This document shows, in pieces, positions 43,971 through 55,885 of a stretch of DNA of 64,000 nt; position 1 is the first letter of the stretch, and each line of letters starts with the position of its first letter. Source of the stretch: Zonotrichia leucophrys gambelii (lineage: Eukaryota; Chordata; Aves; Passeriformes; Passerellidae); the NCBI RefSeq assembly GCF_028769735.1, contig NC_088193.1, positions 6,475,814 to 6,539,813 of the forward strand, written 5' to 3'. The translations under genes were made by a program, and so were the position numbers. Below the pieces are notes generated by a model, which worked only from the letters and a program-made list of their open reading frames with translations, did not search any database and was not told the origin of the DNA.

Positions 43971-44984
43971 CCTCTTCCTAGCGAGAGCAAGTCATTAGGC
44001 AGCACACGGGGAAGATGCACAGGCAGAAACAGATGGGAAAAGCGCTACATCAAGAGTTTAAAGGCAGGCTTACAAAGGGGAAAAAAAGCTGCAAATTCTA
44101 AGTGGATTATGGAAGGCAGACTGCAAAGGGGAAGCGAGAATTGCTCTGTGCCATGCCGGAAAAGGCTGTTCACACATGGCGTGTGAGAGGGGGATGGATG
44201 AGGGGAAAACGAGCACTGATGGCAGAATAAGTATTCTGGGGATGTGCTCTGCTCCTTGTAACTCCAGGTGCTGAATGGGTTTTTGTCTCACGGATTTGAC
44301 CGGGCTGTTTCTCCTCAGCACAGACAGATCAGTACCTGTGCCAGGTGACACATCCTGCCTGTGACAGATGGGCAGCAAAATTTAGGTGGGATAAATCTCA
44401 GTGTGGTAGCAAAGTGCATGAGGCTGCACCAGGTTTGCTGGGCAGAGTCTAAAATCAGTGTTGTCAAACGCGCAGTGCTCTGTGAGGTATTTTCAGTAAA
44501 AGCAGGAAATCAGAACTTTAAAAACACACAGGCTTTATCTGTCCTTCCCCCTACAATTTGGACATGTCTTCCCAACTGCCTTGCGGCTATTGGCCCATGG
44601 GTGGGTTCATTAAACACAACACTGTCCCCACTTTTGTCTTCATCCAGCTGAGGAGCACAGGCAGCTGTGGGTGGCTTTTCCTCCTGTTCCTGGCTAGAAG
44701 GAGCCTCGATTTCCACACACAAACACACACACACACACAGAGCAGCAGAAATCCAGTAGCACGGAGCTGTCCCTGGTGCCTGTGATGCTCCCCGAGCACA
44801 CTGCACACTCAGGGGTGGCAGCAAAGGGATGAGACTCATCCCCCACCCTGGGCTTTCAGGATGTCAGCAGGGACATCAAGCCACGAAAATAAACTCAGTG
44901 ACCCCCAGCATTTCCCTGGGGTGAGGGGGGACAGCCCTGCAGCCCAGCTGGGGTGACCTCCTTACCTGCTGGGCTGTCAGATGC
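43971..44984. other. unique sequence with a CA microsatellite
   Basis: 44717-44740 is a short CA run. Nothing else recognised. Confidence 0.45.
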
Positions 44985-45185
44985 CACTTGGATCTTCCCA
45001 GACCTGGGCACTGCCCAGGCTCCCCAGGGAATGGACACAACCCCAGAGCTCCAGGAGGGTTTGGGCAGCGCTGCCAGGGATGTCCAGGGTGGGATTGTTG
45101 AGAGGATCTGTGCAGGGTCAGAGGTGGGACTGGGTGATCCTTGTGGGACCCTTCCAGCTCAGGATATTCCATGATCTGTGATTGC
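44985..45185 (+). mobile_element. CR1 3' end, sense
   Basis: CCAGGCTCCCCAGGGAATGG, GCTGCCAGGGATGTCC, GGGTGATCCTTGTGGGACCC and a tail TTCCATGATCTGTGATTG. Same subfamily as 7272-7502, in the opposite orientation. Confidence 0.87.
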
Positions 45186-45553
45186 TTCCCTACATGCCAG
45201 TGCATGTGATATTAATGATTTTGGGGCTCCATCCCAGCCATTCCCCCCTCCCTGGCTGTCCTCGAGGACCTGCAAGCCCAGCAGTTTCCTCAGCTGGGGT
45301 TACACTGAGCCCAGCTGGGGACACTTCAGCAAAGAGCAATTGGCGCAATTATTCTCAATCTTTCACTCCTCCCCAAAGCAGCAGAGACCCATCACACACA
45401 ATATTCCTCCAGAACCTGCAGCCTGCACCTGCCCAGGCCCCTCAGCTCAGCCAAGGCCTCTCCAAGGGATGATCTCTTGCTTCACATCACCTGGTGACAG
45501 GAGACTTCAGGGCACTCCCTGACTCAGCATCCCCAGGACCTCCAGGGCTCAAG

Positions 45554-46212
45554 TGTTGGGGAAGATGAAACAGGGAAGCCTTATCAATATGATTGTCTGG
45601 CAAAAGATTTTGAGAATATAGAAACTATAAGTGAGATTGAAATGAAAGCAAGCTTTGAGATCCCTCAGTTACTGAACAACTGGAAAACAATGGTGTGGCT
45701 GGCTGAAGGTGATCCCCTTTTGATGGAACAACACCCTCTGCTTGCAGACAGGCCCAAGGGTCAGAGCAGACCCTACAGCTTGGCAGAAGGGGCCCAAAGA
45801 GGAGTTTTTAGGGCTTAAAATGTAACAAAGTGTGGTAATGTAATGATTCTTATAGGCTGTATGTAAATGCAATAGGATTTGTATATTGTACTAGATTGGT
45901 TAGTGAGAATAAGAATATTCAACACAGAAGATGATTTATTGTATTGTAACAGGAGCTTCGCACTCTTATTCTCTTAGCTCTTACCTCTTGTCTCTTAGCT
46001 CTTGCCCTTTACGCTTTTACCCCTTTTACTCTCTGACCCTCTCATCCTCTCTCCCCCTCTCTTCTCTCGGGCCTGCTCTGAGCTGTGGCTGGCAGCTCCC
46101 AGCAGGGCCCTGCACCCAGGTCCTCTGCAATAAACCACAAGTTCCAAGCTCTGGCTGCAGAGATCTCTGCTCTCTGTCCGTCCCGACTGTGCTAACCCCC
46201 GTCAATCCTACA
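45554..46212 (+). mobile_element. 659-bp solo LTR (family B), TSD CTCAAG
   Basis: Starts TGTTGGGGAAGATG and ends AATCCTACA. CTCAAG flanks it at 45548-45553 and 46213-46218. A pyrimidine-rich stretch precedes the R region, and AATAAA lies near 46131, about 80 bp before the 3' end. The 6-bp duplication suits an ERV-K-like integrase. The window's first 182 bases are the 3' end of another copy. No coding sequence attached. Confidence 0.95.
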
Positions 46213-46327
46213 CTCAAGGATGACACAAACCCCTCAAACCACCCCGACTCCTCAGCAGAGTGGGACCACATTGCCACATTTCCCTTCACAGAGAAAAGCA
46301 AGGCACAAAATTCTTCCCAAGGATTTC

Positions 46328-46669
46328 TGAGATTCACATTCTCTGAACCTCAGAGAAAGGGGAAACACAATTCTTATCACTTTGCTGTGCCTGTGTTGTG
46401 CCAAAGTAGAATGCAATATGGAGATGGTTTATCAAAGTGAAGATGTTTTGTTTCCTTGGCCTATCAGGGTGTGTATGTCTGTGTTTGTGTGGACTGTGGG
46501 GTGACATTCATGAAATTTTGTGCAGTGTGAGCAGAGTGAGTGCTTGGCAGATTCAGTTTGGATGAAATGTATATAGTAGAGTATCATAAAGTAATTAATT
46601 AGCCTTCTGATATCCATGGAGTCCTCATCATTCTCTCCCCTTTGTTGGAATTGCCTCTGATTTACAACA
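46328..46669 (+). mobile_element. LTR, family A variant with internal deletion
   Basis: GATTCACATTCTCTGAACC then CTCAGAGAAAGGGGAAAC shows a deletion of about 42 bp relative to the copy at 31629. The 3' part (AAAGTAATTAATTAGCC, ATGGAGTCCTCATCATTC) is conserved. No clear target duplication was found, so the ends are estimates. Confidence 0.78.
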
Positions 46670-46849
46670 GGACCACACAGGACAATTTGGGATGAAGATG
46701 AAACTGCTGCCATCAGGAGAACTCACCAAGAATTCCAGTGGCTTTGGAGGAGGAGAAGCACCCAGCAGGAGGTGTGAGGGACGTTTTTGTACTGGGAGTG
46801 AGAGGACAAAGGCTCCTCTGCCACACTGTCTTCATATTTCAGTCCGCTC

Positions 46850-47290
46850 TGCCACCAGCCAATTGAAATGCAATTATCTCCCAAACACTCAGCTATAGAT
46901 TACTCCCTTATTGTTATCTTACTGGATTTTTTTGGCTGTTCCATGCCAGATAACCTTAATTTTTCCCCATTTGTTCCAGCATATAACTATTTGTTTGCAA
47001 TCATTGCCTATTAGATAGACAGATCCTGCAAAGAAGCCAACATTTTCCCCCCATAATGCAGTCCCAAAAACTTCTAATAGTTTATTTGATCAAATAATCA
47101 TTGCCATATCAAAGCAAAACTATTTTCTCTTCAAAACTATGCATTTATTAAAATGTAAAGTAGTCTGATCATATTGGGAGCAAAAAATAAAAATAATATT
47201 ATGGTCCTTTGCAGGAAAATATTGCATATTTATTTTGGATGGCTTCCCTGGAATTTTAATTTAGGGCTTTATATATTTATTTCCATTGCC
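46850..47290. promoter_or_regulatory. AT-rich conserved-element-like island
   Basis: GAAATGCAATTATC, GCTATAGATTAC, TTATTGTTATCTTACTGG, CCAGATAACCTTAATTT, GTTTGCAATCATTGCC and CTATTAGATAGACAG give GATA and homeodomain words over 440 bp, free of repeat signatures. Confidence 0.38.
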
Positions 47291-47984
47291 AGCCAGCTGG
47301 AGAGTAAACATAGAAGGTTTGATGTTAAATTTTTTTTTTAATAGAACTGTGTTCAGGACTTCAAATTTTATTTTTAAGAGTGGTTTTTGCCTTAGGGCAG
47401 AGACTCTTTTTTTTCAGACTAAGATCCATGCAGGAAACAGAATGTCCTGCTGCTGGAAATGGAGGGGCTGGCACTGAGAGGATCGAGCTGCTTGGAGAAA
47501 TAAGGAAACTGGGAATTCACCTGGGAGCTGGGCTCTGGGAGCAGCTCTGTGCTAGATGAGAAGTCCATTTGAAGGGGCTTTACAAGCTCAGAGCATCCAT
47601 TGCTCTCTGGCTCCAAGGAGAAAGAGTTGCATTTCTCAGCCCAAGCGTTCAAATAAAGCCATGATTTATGTCCCCACCTCATGGGACCAGCTTAAAAAAA
47701 GAGAGGAAATCACAGGCATTTATAAAACAAGTAAATTTTAGTGGTTTCTTTCTATTTCCCTTCTGAGCCTCGAGCTTTTAAGGGGTTGTATTTTAAAGCC
47801 TTCTCTCTGCAACTGCATGAGACCAGAACTTTTTAAGATGCTGTTTATCCCTCTTATTTACACAGCTCCAAGGATTTTCAGACACCAACACAAACAGGGT
47901 GATGGGGCTTTTCCTGATGGGGAAAGGAGGTTCCAGTGATGGGAAGATGCAGCTGGACCCCATCCTTCTCCTGCAGGTGTGACC
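47291..47984. other. unique sequence, nothing recognised
   Basis: T-runs near 47330 and 47408. No repeat or gene recognised. Confidence 0.45.
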
Positions 47985-48835
47985 CTTGGGAGAGATGGGC
48001 ACAGTGGCACAAATCTGCAGATGATGCTGAGCTGGGAGACGTGTCCATCTGTGGGAGGGTAGGAGGGCTCTGCAGGGAGACCTGGAATGGTTGGAGGGAT
48101 GAGCAGAGTCCAATGAGATGAAGTTTAGTCAGTCCAAGGGCTGAGTCCTGCAATTTGGCCACAATAACCCCTGCAATGCTCTGGGCGGGGATGGTGAGGC
48201 TGGACAGTGCCCAGGCACAAAGGGACCTGGGGGTGCTCGTCCACAGTGACTGACCATGAGCCAGCAGAGTGCCCTGGAGGCCAAAGAGGCCAAACTCCTG
48301 GCCTGGGTCAGGAATGGTGTGGCCAGCAGGAGCAGGGAGGTCACTGTGCCCTGCACACCCTGAGTGCTGTGCCCAGCTCTGGGCCCTCAGGTTGGGAAGG
48401 ACTTCGGGACACTGAGCACATCCAGAGGGGCTGGGAACACAAACCCTGAGAGGAACCCCTGAGGGAGCTGGGGGTGCTCAGCCTGGAGAAAAGGAGACTC
48501 AGGGCTGCCCCCATCACTCTCACAGCTCCTGAAAGGTGCCTGTGCTCAGCTGGGGCTGGGCTCTTTCTGCAGCAGCACTGACACAACCAGAGCACACAGC
48601 CTCAAGCTGCACCAAGGGAAATACAGGTTGGATAGCAGGAAAACGTTTTTCACAGAAAGAGTGATAAAGTTCTGGAGTGGTTGCCCAGGGAGGTGGTGGA
48701 GTCCCCATCCCTGGGTGTGTTTAACAAAGCCTGGATGTGGCACTGGGTGCCAGGGTTGAGTTGAGGTGTTGGGGCTGAGTTGGACTCGATGATCTTGAAA
48801 GTCTCTTCCAACCTGGTCATTCTGTGAAATGCCTA
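47985..48835 (+). mobile_element. CR1 LINE, longest copy, with reverse-transcriptase remnants
   Basis: About 850 bp, sense. The translated start SADDAELGDVSICG matches the CR1 reverse-transcriptase FADDTKLGG block. Then come the CCACAATAACCCCTGCAATG region, GACCTGGGGGTGCTCGTCCA, CAGCCTGGAGAAAAGGAG, GTTGCCCAGGGAGGTGGTGG and the tail GGTCATTCTGTG. The frame is broken by stops and indels, so no protein is made. It belongs to a different CR1 subfamily from the 12722-type copies. Confidence 0.92.
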
Positions 48836-49439
48836 ATTTTACAGATGTGGCACAAGTGGGGTCACATGGAGAAGCCCTGAGAGCCCCTTTTCCATCTCCA
48901 AGGCCACCCTGGGTCCCAGCACCCAGCAGGATTAACAGCTGCTTGCAGCAGGGTTAAAATTTAAGCAGGATGCTAAAACCATGAGGCCTGGCATTCATAA
49001 ATCTCTCTTCATTATGCCACTTCCAGGCAAACAAATGTTCTTAACAGCACAATCTCCACACCAAATGTGGGCCAGCTCTCTTTGGAGAGTGGACATTCCC
49101 TGCTGGAACAGTTCTGGTGCAGGACAGGGCTCTAGTGCCTGTCCCCAAGGGCTGCTCCAGCTCAGCTGAACAGGAGGGAGAATTGAGGTGTGGAGACACT
49201 CAAAGATTTTGTAATCCCACTTTAGCCTGACACAAATTTCCCTGGGGCCACATCAGAGCTGGGTCTGCTGCACACATATGTTGGGTCTTAAATTCAGCCT
49301 CCCCCTGCCGTGACCTTGGCAAAGCCCTGGCACAGTTGGGGATGTGTAGCTCCACACTTCATAATAAATCAAAAGGGATGTTTGTAGCAAAAAGCTGTTT
49401 GCTTTACACCAAATGTCGTTTTTGGGGTTGTCTTGTGCC
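48836..49439. other. unique sequence, nothing recognised
   Basis: No repeat or gene recognised. Confidence 0.5.
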
Positions 49440-49504
49440 ATGCCAGAAGTTGGACTTGATGCTTGTGGATCCCTTCCAGCTCAGGATGTTCCATGATTCT
49501 ATGA
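49440..49504 (+). mobile_element. CR1 3'-terminal fragment, sense
   Basis: GTTGGACTTGATGCTTGTGG, CCCTTCCAGCTCAGGAT and the tail CCATGATTCTATGA. Only the last 65 bases. Confidence 0.82.
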
Positions 49505-49702
49505 AGGAACCCCCCTGTTTGCTTTACAGCAGGACTTGGGGTGAGCTCCTGGCTGATTTCCAGCCTCCACTGCATGGGTTCCCCCTCTGCAACTCCCATT
49601 CATGCTGGTGGAGCTGGTGTGCAGGTTCTGGAAGCACTGATGGATCCAGGAGGATTAAATCCGTGCACAGCACAGGGATCAACTCTCCAAGTGACACTGA
49701 CC

Positions 49703-50087
49703 TGTCACAGACATCTTTTATGAAAAATCCTTTCCTTAGGAATTTTTCTCCTGAGAAGCTGAGAGACCTCAGGAACAAAACGTAAACAATGGTTATCTGC
49801 TGCTGTGGAATGCAACAGGTGGATCTGTGATTGGCCCATGTTGGTTGTTTGTAATTAATGGCCAATCACAGTCAGCTGGCTTGGACTCTCTGTCCGAGTC
49901 ACAAGCCTTTGTTATCATTCTTTCCTATTCTATTCTTAGCTAGCCTTGTGATGAAACCTTTTCTTCTATTCTTTTAGTATAATTTTAATGTAATATATAT
50001 CATAAAATATTAAGTCAAGCCTTCTGAAACACGGAGTCAGATCCTCGTCTCTTCCCCAGTCTGAAAAGCCCTGTGAACACAGTCACA
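49703..50087 (+). mobile_element. solo LTR, family A, TSD CTGACC
   Basis: A 385-bp copy from TGTCACAGACATC to CAGTCACA, flanked by CTGACC at 49697-49702 and 50088-50093 without mismatch. CTGTGATTGGCC (49825-49836) and GGCCAATCACAG (49860-49871) form a perfect 12-bp inverted repeat with two CCAAT boxes. Confidence 0.96.
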
Positions 50088-50431
50088 CTGACCCAGTCAG
50101 GGGGGTGAACCCGTGCCTGGTTTCCTGATGAACATCACCCTGAGCTTCTCACCATGATGCTCCATCACAATTTTCCTGCATTAATAGATTGCTTAGGAAA
50201 TGTCATGGTGGGGCTTTGATCCCAGCTCTCCTGGCAAAGCTGTGAGTGCTGAGGGGATGTAAAGATTCCTAAACATGAAGGTTTAGCCCTGAAGGCGTTG
50301 TTCTGCTGGAAGGGATGTGAGATTTTCAAAGGGAAAACCCCAGCCCAGGTACCCCTCGTGCCTCAGGGGTGATGTCCCCAATGCCAGGGCAGGGTCACAT
50401 CAGGGCCCCATGAGCTCATGAGTGAGGAGTT

Positions 50432-50600
50432 TGGAATCACAGAATCAACAGAGCTGGAAAAGATCTCCAAGAGCAGGTCCAATCTTTCACCAAACATCAC
50501 CACGACCACCGAGCCACATCACCCAGTGCCACCTCTGCCACCCCTCTGTTTTGGATGGTGACCCCACCAGTTCCCTGTGCAGCCTCTGCCATCCTGGACA
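50432..50600 (-). mobile_element. CR1 3' end, antisense
   Basis: GGAATCACAGAATCAACAGAG, GCTGGAAAAGATCTCC and GTGCCACCTCTGCC, then GATGGTGACCCCACCA, follow the order of the CR1 subfamily with a 'gattctgtgattc' tail. 5'-truncated. Confidence 0.82.
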
Positions 50601-53600
50601 AGCAGATTTTGCTCGGGGTTGGAACCAGCTGGGCTGGTGCTGATGATGGGGCAGGGTCAGGGTTTGGGCACCTCCTCCCCCACCTCCTTAAAAATTAAAC
50701 TGAGAGCTACATTTCATTCAGGCTGGTTGTGAAAAAAGGAAAGGATATTAAATTAAAGTATTTTCATTTTAACAGAATGCACCATAACTTGGGGGGTGGA
50801 AGAACAGGGACTCTTTAGATCCCAGCTATTTAATAGGTAAAGAAAAAGCCACACAAAATGTGCTTCTATTTCCTAAAACACCCATATAATATCTTCAATT
50901 AGGGTCCAAGCACAGGAAAGATCATTATTAAAAATGAGACCCTCCAGGAGTTTCCCAAAGTGTTTGCTTTTTGCTGTGGTGGGGAAGATTGCTCAGAATA
51001 ATATAATTTTGTGTGTTCAAAGACTCAAGAGTACGCTGAGTGGGGAACAGGAGAAAAACCCAGCTAATGGTAAATGATCTCTTAAAAGCAAGGGAGAGGT
51101 TGGAAAAGTGGATCCATGCAGAAAATAATACACTATTATTTAAAAAAAGTGAATTGCTGAAATGACACTCTTCCCTGATTCTGTCTCCAGAAAAACATCT
51201 TGGCTGAATCCTTAATGTACAAGGGGTTGGGATTATTTTTTTTTAGTGACAGTGTAAAACCTGCAGAAATATCTTAGTTATTTACCAAGTGATTAAACCC
51301 CAGTCATTTATTACAGTTTTACTAGAACATTTTTTTCCTGGTTCTTCCAGGGTTTATTGCTTCCAATATAACACGCCTCCCCCTTTAATAATCCCCATTG
51401 CTTTGCCTCTATTGCCTTATATTTTTAGATTTCTTTTAGCGTTTTGCATAAAATTCCAACTCTAATGGGCTTTATAAAATGAGATGTATTGTCATGGATC
51501 CAAGCCCTTATGAAGATAATTATCCTGTCCATTTGTGTTTTCATTATGTTGAGAAATACTTTTTCTCTCTCCCCCCAACATTTTATTTCCCATCCCAAAA
51601 CACAAGGGTCCTTTATTTTTTAATTTTCAATCCATTGGCAATGGAAGAAGGGAATCCAAGCAATCGCCATCCTCAGTTTTTGGCTGATGGAAATTCATGA
51701 ATCCTGGAACAGAGAGGAGGGGAATGGTGCTGTTTGGAGGATGTGAATGACACCATGGTGGGGCACAGGACAAGGTGAGGAGGAGGATGGAGGAGAGAGG
51801 TGACACGGAGCCAGGTGTGTTCCAAAATGGAATACAGAATACTCCAGGAGTGATGGGAACACCCAAAGGTGGAAACAGCTCAGGGGGGAAATACAGAAAG
51901 GACACATCAGGTCCAAAGCACCAAACACCCCCTTGTATTTTTGGAAGGAATCGAAGCAATCAAGGAGGTCCAAAGCCAACAAGGAGAAAGTGGAGCCCAG
52001 AGTTCCTGTGGCACCCAGGATGGGGCACTGAACCAAGAGGGATTGAGCCAAGGGTTCAGTGAGAAGGATGGGACAGGCTCTCAAGGAGAAACCTGCCTTT
52101 TGGAGCTGCCAAACTGGCTCCAACACACGATTTAACCACTGGGAAAGCATCTCCAAACTGCCTAAGGCTGTGTTTTCCACTAGGATCATTAATTCCCTAA
52201 GACAGAGCCTGTGTTTCCCTGTGGATATCCAGGGATCCTGACCCAATCATGACACTGGTCTCTTCTGGGTTCTTTACTGCCATATAAACATGGATTATCA
52301 TCTGAGAACTGAGAACACCTTCCAGGGGAGAGCCAACACCAGACACAGAAGACAAGGCAAGGGAGCACCTTGCAGAGAGTCCTCCTGCAGAGGCTTCTCT
52401 GACAGCTCTGAAAACCTTTTGTCTTTTCCCTGAGGGCTGTTGTACGGAAATGGGAATTTGTGCCATTTGCTCAAGAAAAGCTCCCCTGGAGCCATGGAGA
52501 GCAATCACAACTGGTGCATGAGGGAGGTGGCTCTGCCCTTGTATGGAGTTAGGCTGGGTATATATCTCCACATTCCCATAAAAATGGGGTTATTATTTCC
52601 ACTTGAGATACATCCAGAGCTCCTTGTAGAGCAATGACAATTAGAGAGCAACAGCAACGTGCGAGCTGCACCATTCACCTGCCTAACAGGGCCCGTGTGC
52701 ATAGTCCAGAGTGTGCTGGGAAATAACTTCCATTGATCCAGCAGCACAGCACTTCCTGGAGCCATGGAGACAGAGATTGCAGCAGGACCAGGCCCAGGGC
52801 ATCACAGCTGCACCAAGGAAGAGCCAGATCCTTCCCTGGTTTGTGTGGGTGTGGATATGCAAAAAATAAACACACTTCTGATGTAAAGTCAGAAACGACT
52901 TGGCCTGAAATCTGGAAAAGTGGCCCAAGCCCAAGGCTAAGGCAATGGCTTTCCTCATAGATCAGCTGCTGCAGATGTTACTTCAGTACCTATTATTCAG
53001 TAACCCTTGGAGCTTTGCTGGCCCCATTAATCTCAATGAGGTTGTAACCAGTGACCCACCCCAAGCACACATGGCACAGCAGCCCTTGCAGGTCTCACAC
53101 CCCAGCCCTGTAGGACACTCATGGGTTCCTGGCATCCTCCCTGCCATGGGAGACATGACCCCAACATCCCAACAGGACCCAAAATGACCCCAACATCCCA
53201 ACTGGGGTCATCCTGCCCAGCCAGAGAGGAACAGGGCAGAGGGCAGGAGCTGTGAGTAGATGCATTGCTGGAGCTACAATCCAGGTTTTCTCCCTGGGTG
53301 CTGCCAGGTCAGTCAGGCTCCACCTCAGCACAAGGGAGAGCATCCCAGGACAGCCAGAATTGTTGCCTGTGTGAAGGCAGAGGATGAGAGTGGGTTTAAG
53401 TCAAACCCTCCCACCTCAGCAGTCCCTGCACCTAAATGAGGCACCCACATGTGAGTGATAGCACAGCTCCTTATCAGCCGGTGCCCCGGCTTTGCCCTTC
53501 CTTCAGGAAAGACAGAAAGCAGAAACTGCTGGCTGAGTTTGTTCCCAGGCAGTGCTGTCCCTCTGGAGCAGCTCGAGGGCAGCAGGACAGCAGCCCAGAC

Positions 53601-54047
53601 AGGCCAGGCCCTCTCTGGAGCGAGCAGGGTCCCTGTGCTGGCACGGCCACCCCGCTGTCAGCGCTAATGAGAGGTGGCACCGTGGCCACACTGCCCGCCC
53701 TGAGTGACGCTGCCAGTTGTGCTGTGCTTCAGCAGTGTCACATCCAGGAACATCACAAACATCACATCCCAATTAACTCATCCTGTCAGGTCCAGCAGTT
53801 GGCTGCGGAGCACGCTCCCAGCAGCTGTCGCTGGGACCCAGCTGAGGGACCAGGGCCACCTGGCTAGGTAGCAATTCATTGTAGTGAAGGTTTTATTTTA
53901 GGAGGAAAGCTCCTAAACACCCACAAGCAGAGGCAACAGGACCAGTGGGTGAGCTGCTGGGATTTTTAGGGTGCAGGGGCCCTGCATCCTTCCCTCCAAG
54001 CCTTTGAACAGAGCAGTGGCTGTGCAGGGCATCCCTTTGTGCACCCC
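50601..54047. other. long repeat-poor stretch, nothing recognised
   Basis: 50690-51480 is AT-rich and may hold conserved elements (CACCATAACTTGGGG, GCATAAAATTCC). 51695-52246 has a 183-codon minus-strand frame without recognisable domains. 53155-53205 repeats ACCCCAACATCCCAAC twice. No mobile element seen in 3.4 kb, unusual for this window. Confidence 0.4.
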
Positions 54048-54190
54048 AGAATCATCAAGGCTGGAAGAGATCTCACCATCACCTAATCCCCAGCACCACC
54101 ACAATCCCCCTAAACCACATCCCCAGGTGCACATGCAGAACAGTTCCACAGATGGTGACTTCCCCTCCCTGGCCACTTCCAACACCTGAT
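54048..54190 (-). mobile_element. CR1 3' end, antisense
   Basis: CCAGAATCATCAAGGCTGGA, AGAGATCTCACCATCACC and GATGGTGACTTCCCC in CR1 order. Resembles 50432-50600 in subfamily. Confidence 0.78.
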
Positions 54191-54315
54191 GAGCAAAGCC
54201 ATCCTGCAGAGGAGCAGTGCTTTCCCTGGGCTTGTTCTGGGTGAGCCCTTCTCAGGGGGCTCACACCTCTGGGTGATTTTCTGTTGGGATGCAGATGCCA
54301 ATGGGCACCCACGAG

Positions 54316-54690
54316 TGTGGGATTCACATCCTCTGAACCTGAGAGAAGCAGAGAAAAGAATGATCCAAGCAATTCTTATCTCACTGGCTGCTCCTGTGTT
54401 GTGCCAAAGCAGAAAGCAATATGGAGATTGTTTACCCAGAGTGATGGGGATTTGTTTCCTTGGCCCATCAGGACTGAGCACGTGTCCAGACTGTGGGTCA
54501 GGAGACAGCCACGAGATTCTGGGCAGTTGAGTTGAGTTGGGTGCTTGTGCAGATTCAGTTTAGATGAAATGTAATATAGTATAGAGTAATATAGTATAAG
54601 AAAGTAATTAATTAGCCTTTGATAAGATGGAGTCCTCCTCATCATTTTCTCCCTGCCACAGGGTAGTCACTGGTAGTGAGGTGATGGTGG
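54316..54690 (+). mobile_element. LTR, family A variant with internal deletion
   Basis: Starts TGTGGGATTCACATCC. It shares the internal deletion of the 46328 copy and the 3' part AAAGTAATTAATTAGCC. The two form a subfamily. Right end approximate; no target duplication identified. Confidence 0.78.
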
Positions 54691-55239
54691 CTCTGACCCT
54701 GGTGGCTAGCTGGGCTTTTTGTCAGGGGGCTGAGTGGAAAGAGGGAAGGAAGTTATCCCATCTCTTCCTCGTCTTGTAACAGGACCAAAGCAGCATCCAG
54801 CATTCATTCACGCCTTGAAAACAGAAATGAGTTCAGGCTCCCCAGTGACCCTGCACAAGGGTTGGAGAAAGTCCCATCCATCTCCAGGATGGACAACCTT
54901 GCTCAAGGTCACTTGCCACATTGGATGCTCTGATTTTTCAGTCCCCAGCATCAGGCATGAAAGGGAAACAGACTTGACACATCCAGGGACTGAACTTGTG
55001 CACCCTGGCTCTGCTGCTCTGCTAATGATTAGGAAAGACAGCTTGGCACGGGTGAGTGCCAGGCCCAGGTGTCCTGGCCCCTCAGCCCTTCCCAAGGATT
55101 AAACATTTAACACTGCTGCACAGAGGGCTTGGACACAGCCTGGCTGTGACCCCACTCAGCTGCCACGTCCTCCTTCCAGCCCAGCACCACAGCCAGAGGC
55201 CTGAAAAAGCACCAGCAAGGGGGAAACACAGGAAATGAG
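54691..55239. other. unique sequence, nothing recognised
   Basis: No repeat or gene recognised. Confidence 0.5.
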
Positions 55240-55259
55240 GGATTTTACAAGGGATTCTT

Positions 55260-55885
55260 TGTGGGAACCCAGAACATACCTCTGGCTGTCCCGAGCAGCC
55301 GAGACCCCTGCCAGGGGTCTCAGAGACCCTGGTACAGAGCCCAAAATGCCCCTGTGGGTTTGATTATGACCCGTGGAGCAAATTATCAACCTTATAGAAA
55401 GATCAGCAAGCCACCAGAGTTTAAGTAGAATAATAGTGAGGTTATCACAGGGTGAAAAAGTAGATTTTGGGGTTTCTGGTATGGGGGTTCAGAGGGCAAG
55501 ATGGAGGGATCTGGGCATGTCCAGCCTTTCTCCTTCTTCTTCTTGGCCTCCATCTTCTGCTGTGATGGTGGCACTTTTAGGATTGGTTTAGAGTAGAAGC
55601 TCACTGTCTAACATAGGTGATAGGTATTGGGATGTAATTATAAATATTGTACACGTAGTTTTAAGTATAAAGACATAACACTGCCCTGGGGGCAGGCAGA
55701 GTGCCTGGAGCTGTCCTGCTGGATGGACCTCGGCAGGGCAGGAGAAAGAATTTTGTAGATAAGGAACAATGAACAACTTTGAGACCGAGAAATGAAGAGC
55801 CCTGACTCCTTCTTCAAGCACCGGGCTGGGAAAAGAGACTTTCTAACACATCTGGGGGTCACTGTGAGCAGCAGAGACCCTGACA
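55260..55885 (+). mobile_element. LTR (family D), flanked by unusual 20-bp direct repeats
   Basis: Starts TGTGGGAACCCAG and ends CCCTGACA, 626 bp. TATAAAG at 55666-55672. The poly(A) signal position reads AATGAA (55768) where the sister copy has AATAAA. Instead of a short duplication it is flanked by 20-bp near-identical repeats, 55240-55259 and 55886-55905, differing at two positions. Confidence 0.85.

Noticed and set aside
51695..52246. 183-codon minus-strand frame
   Set aside because: No conserved domain, no promoter or splice pattern seen. Left as possible chance, although it lies in repeat-free DNA.
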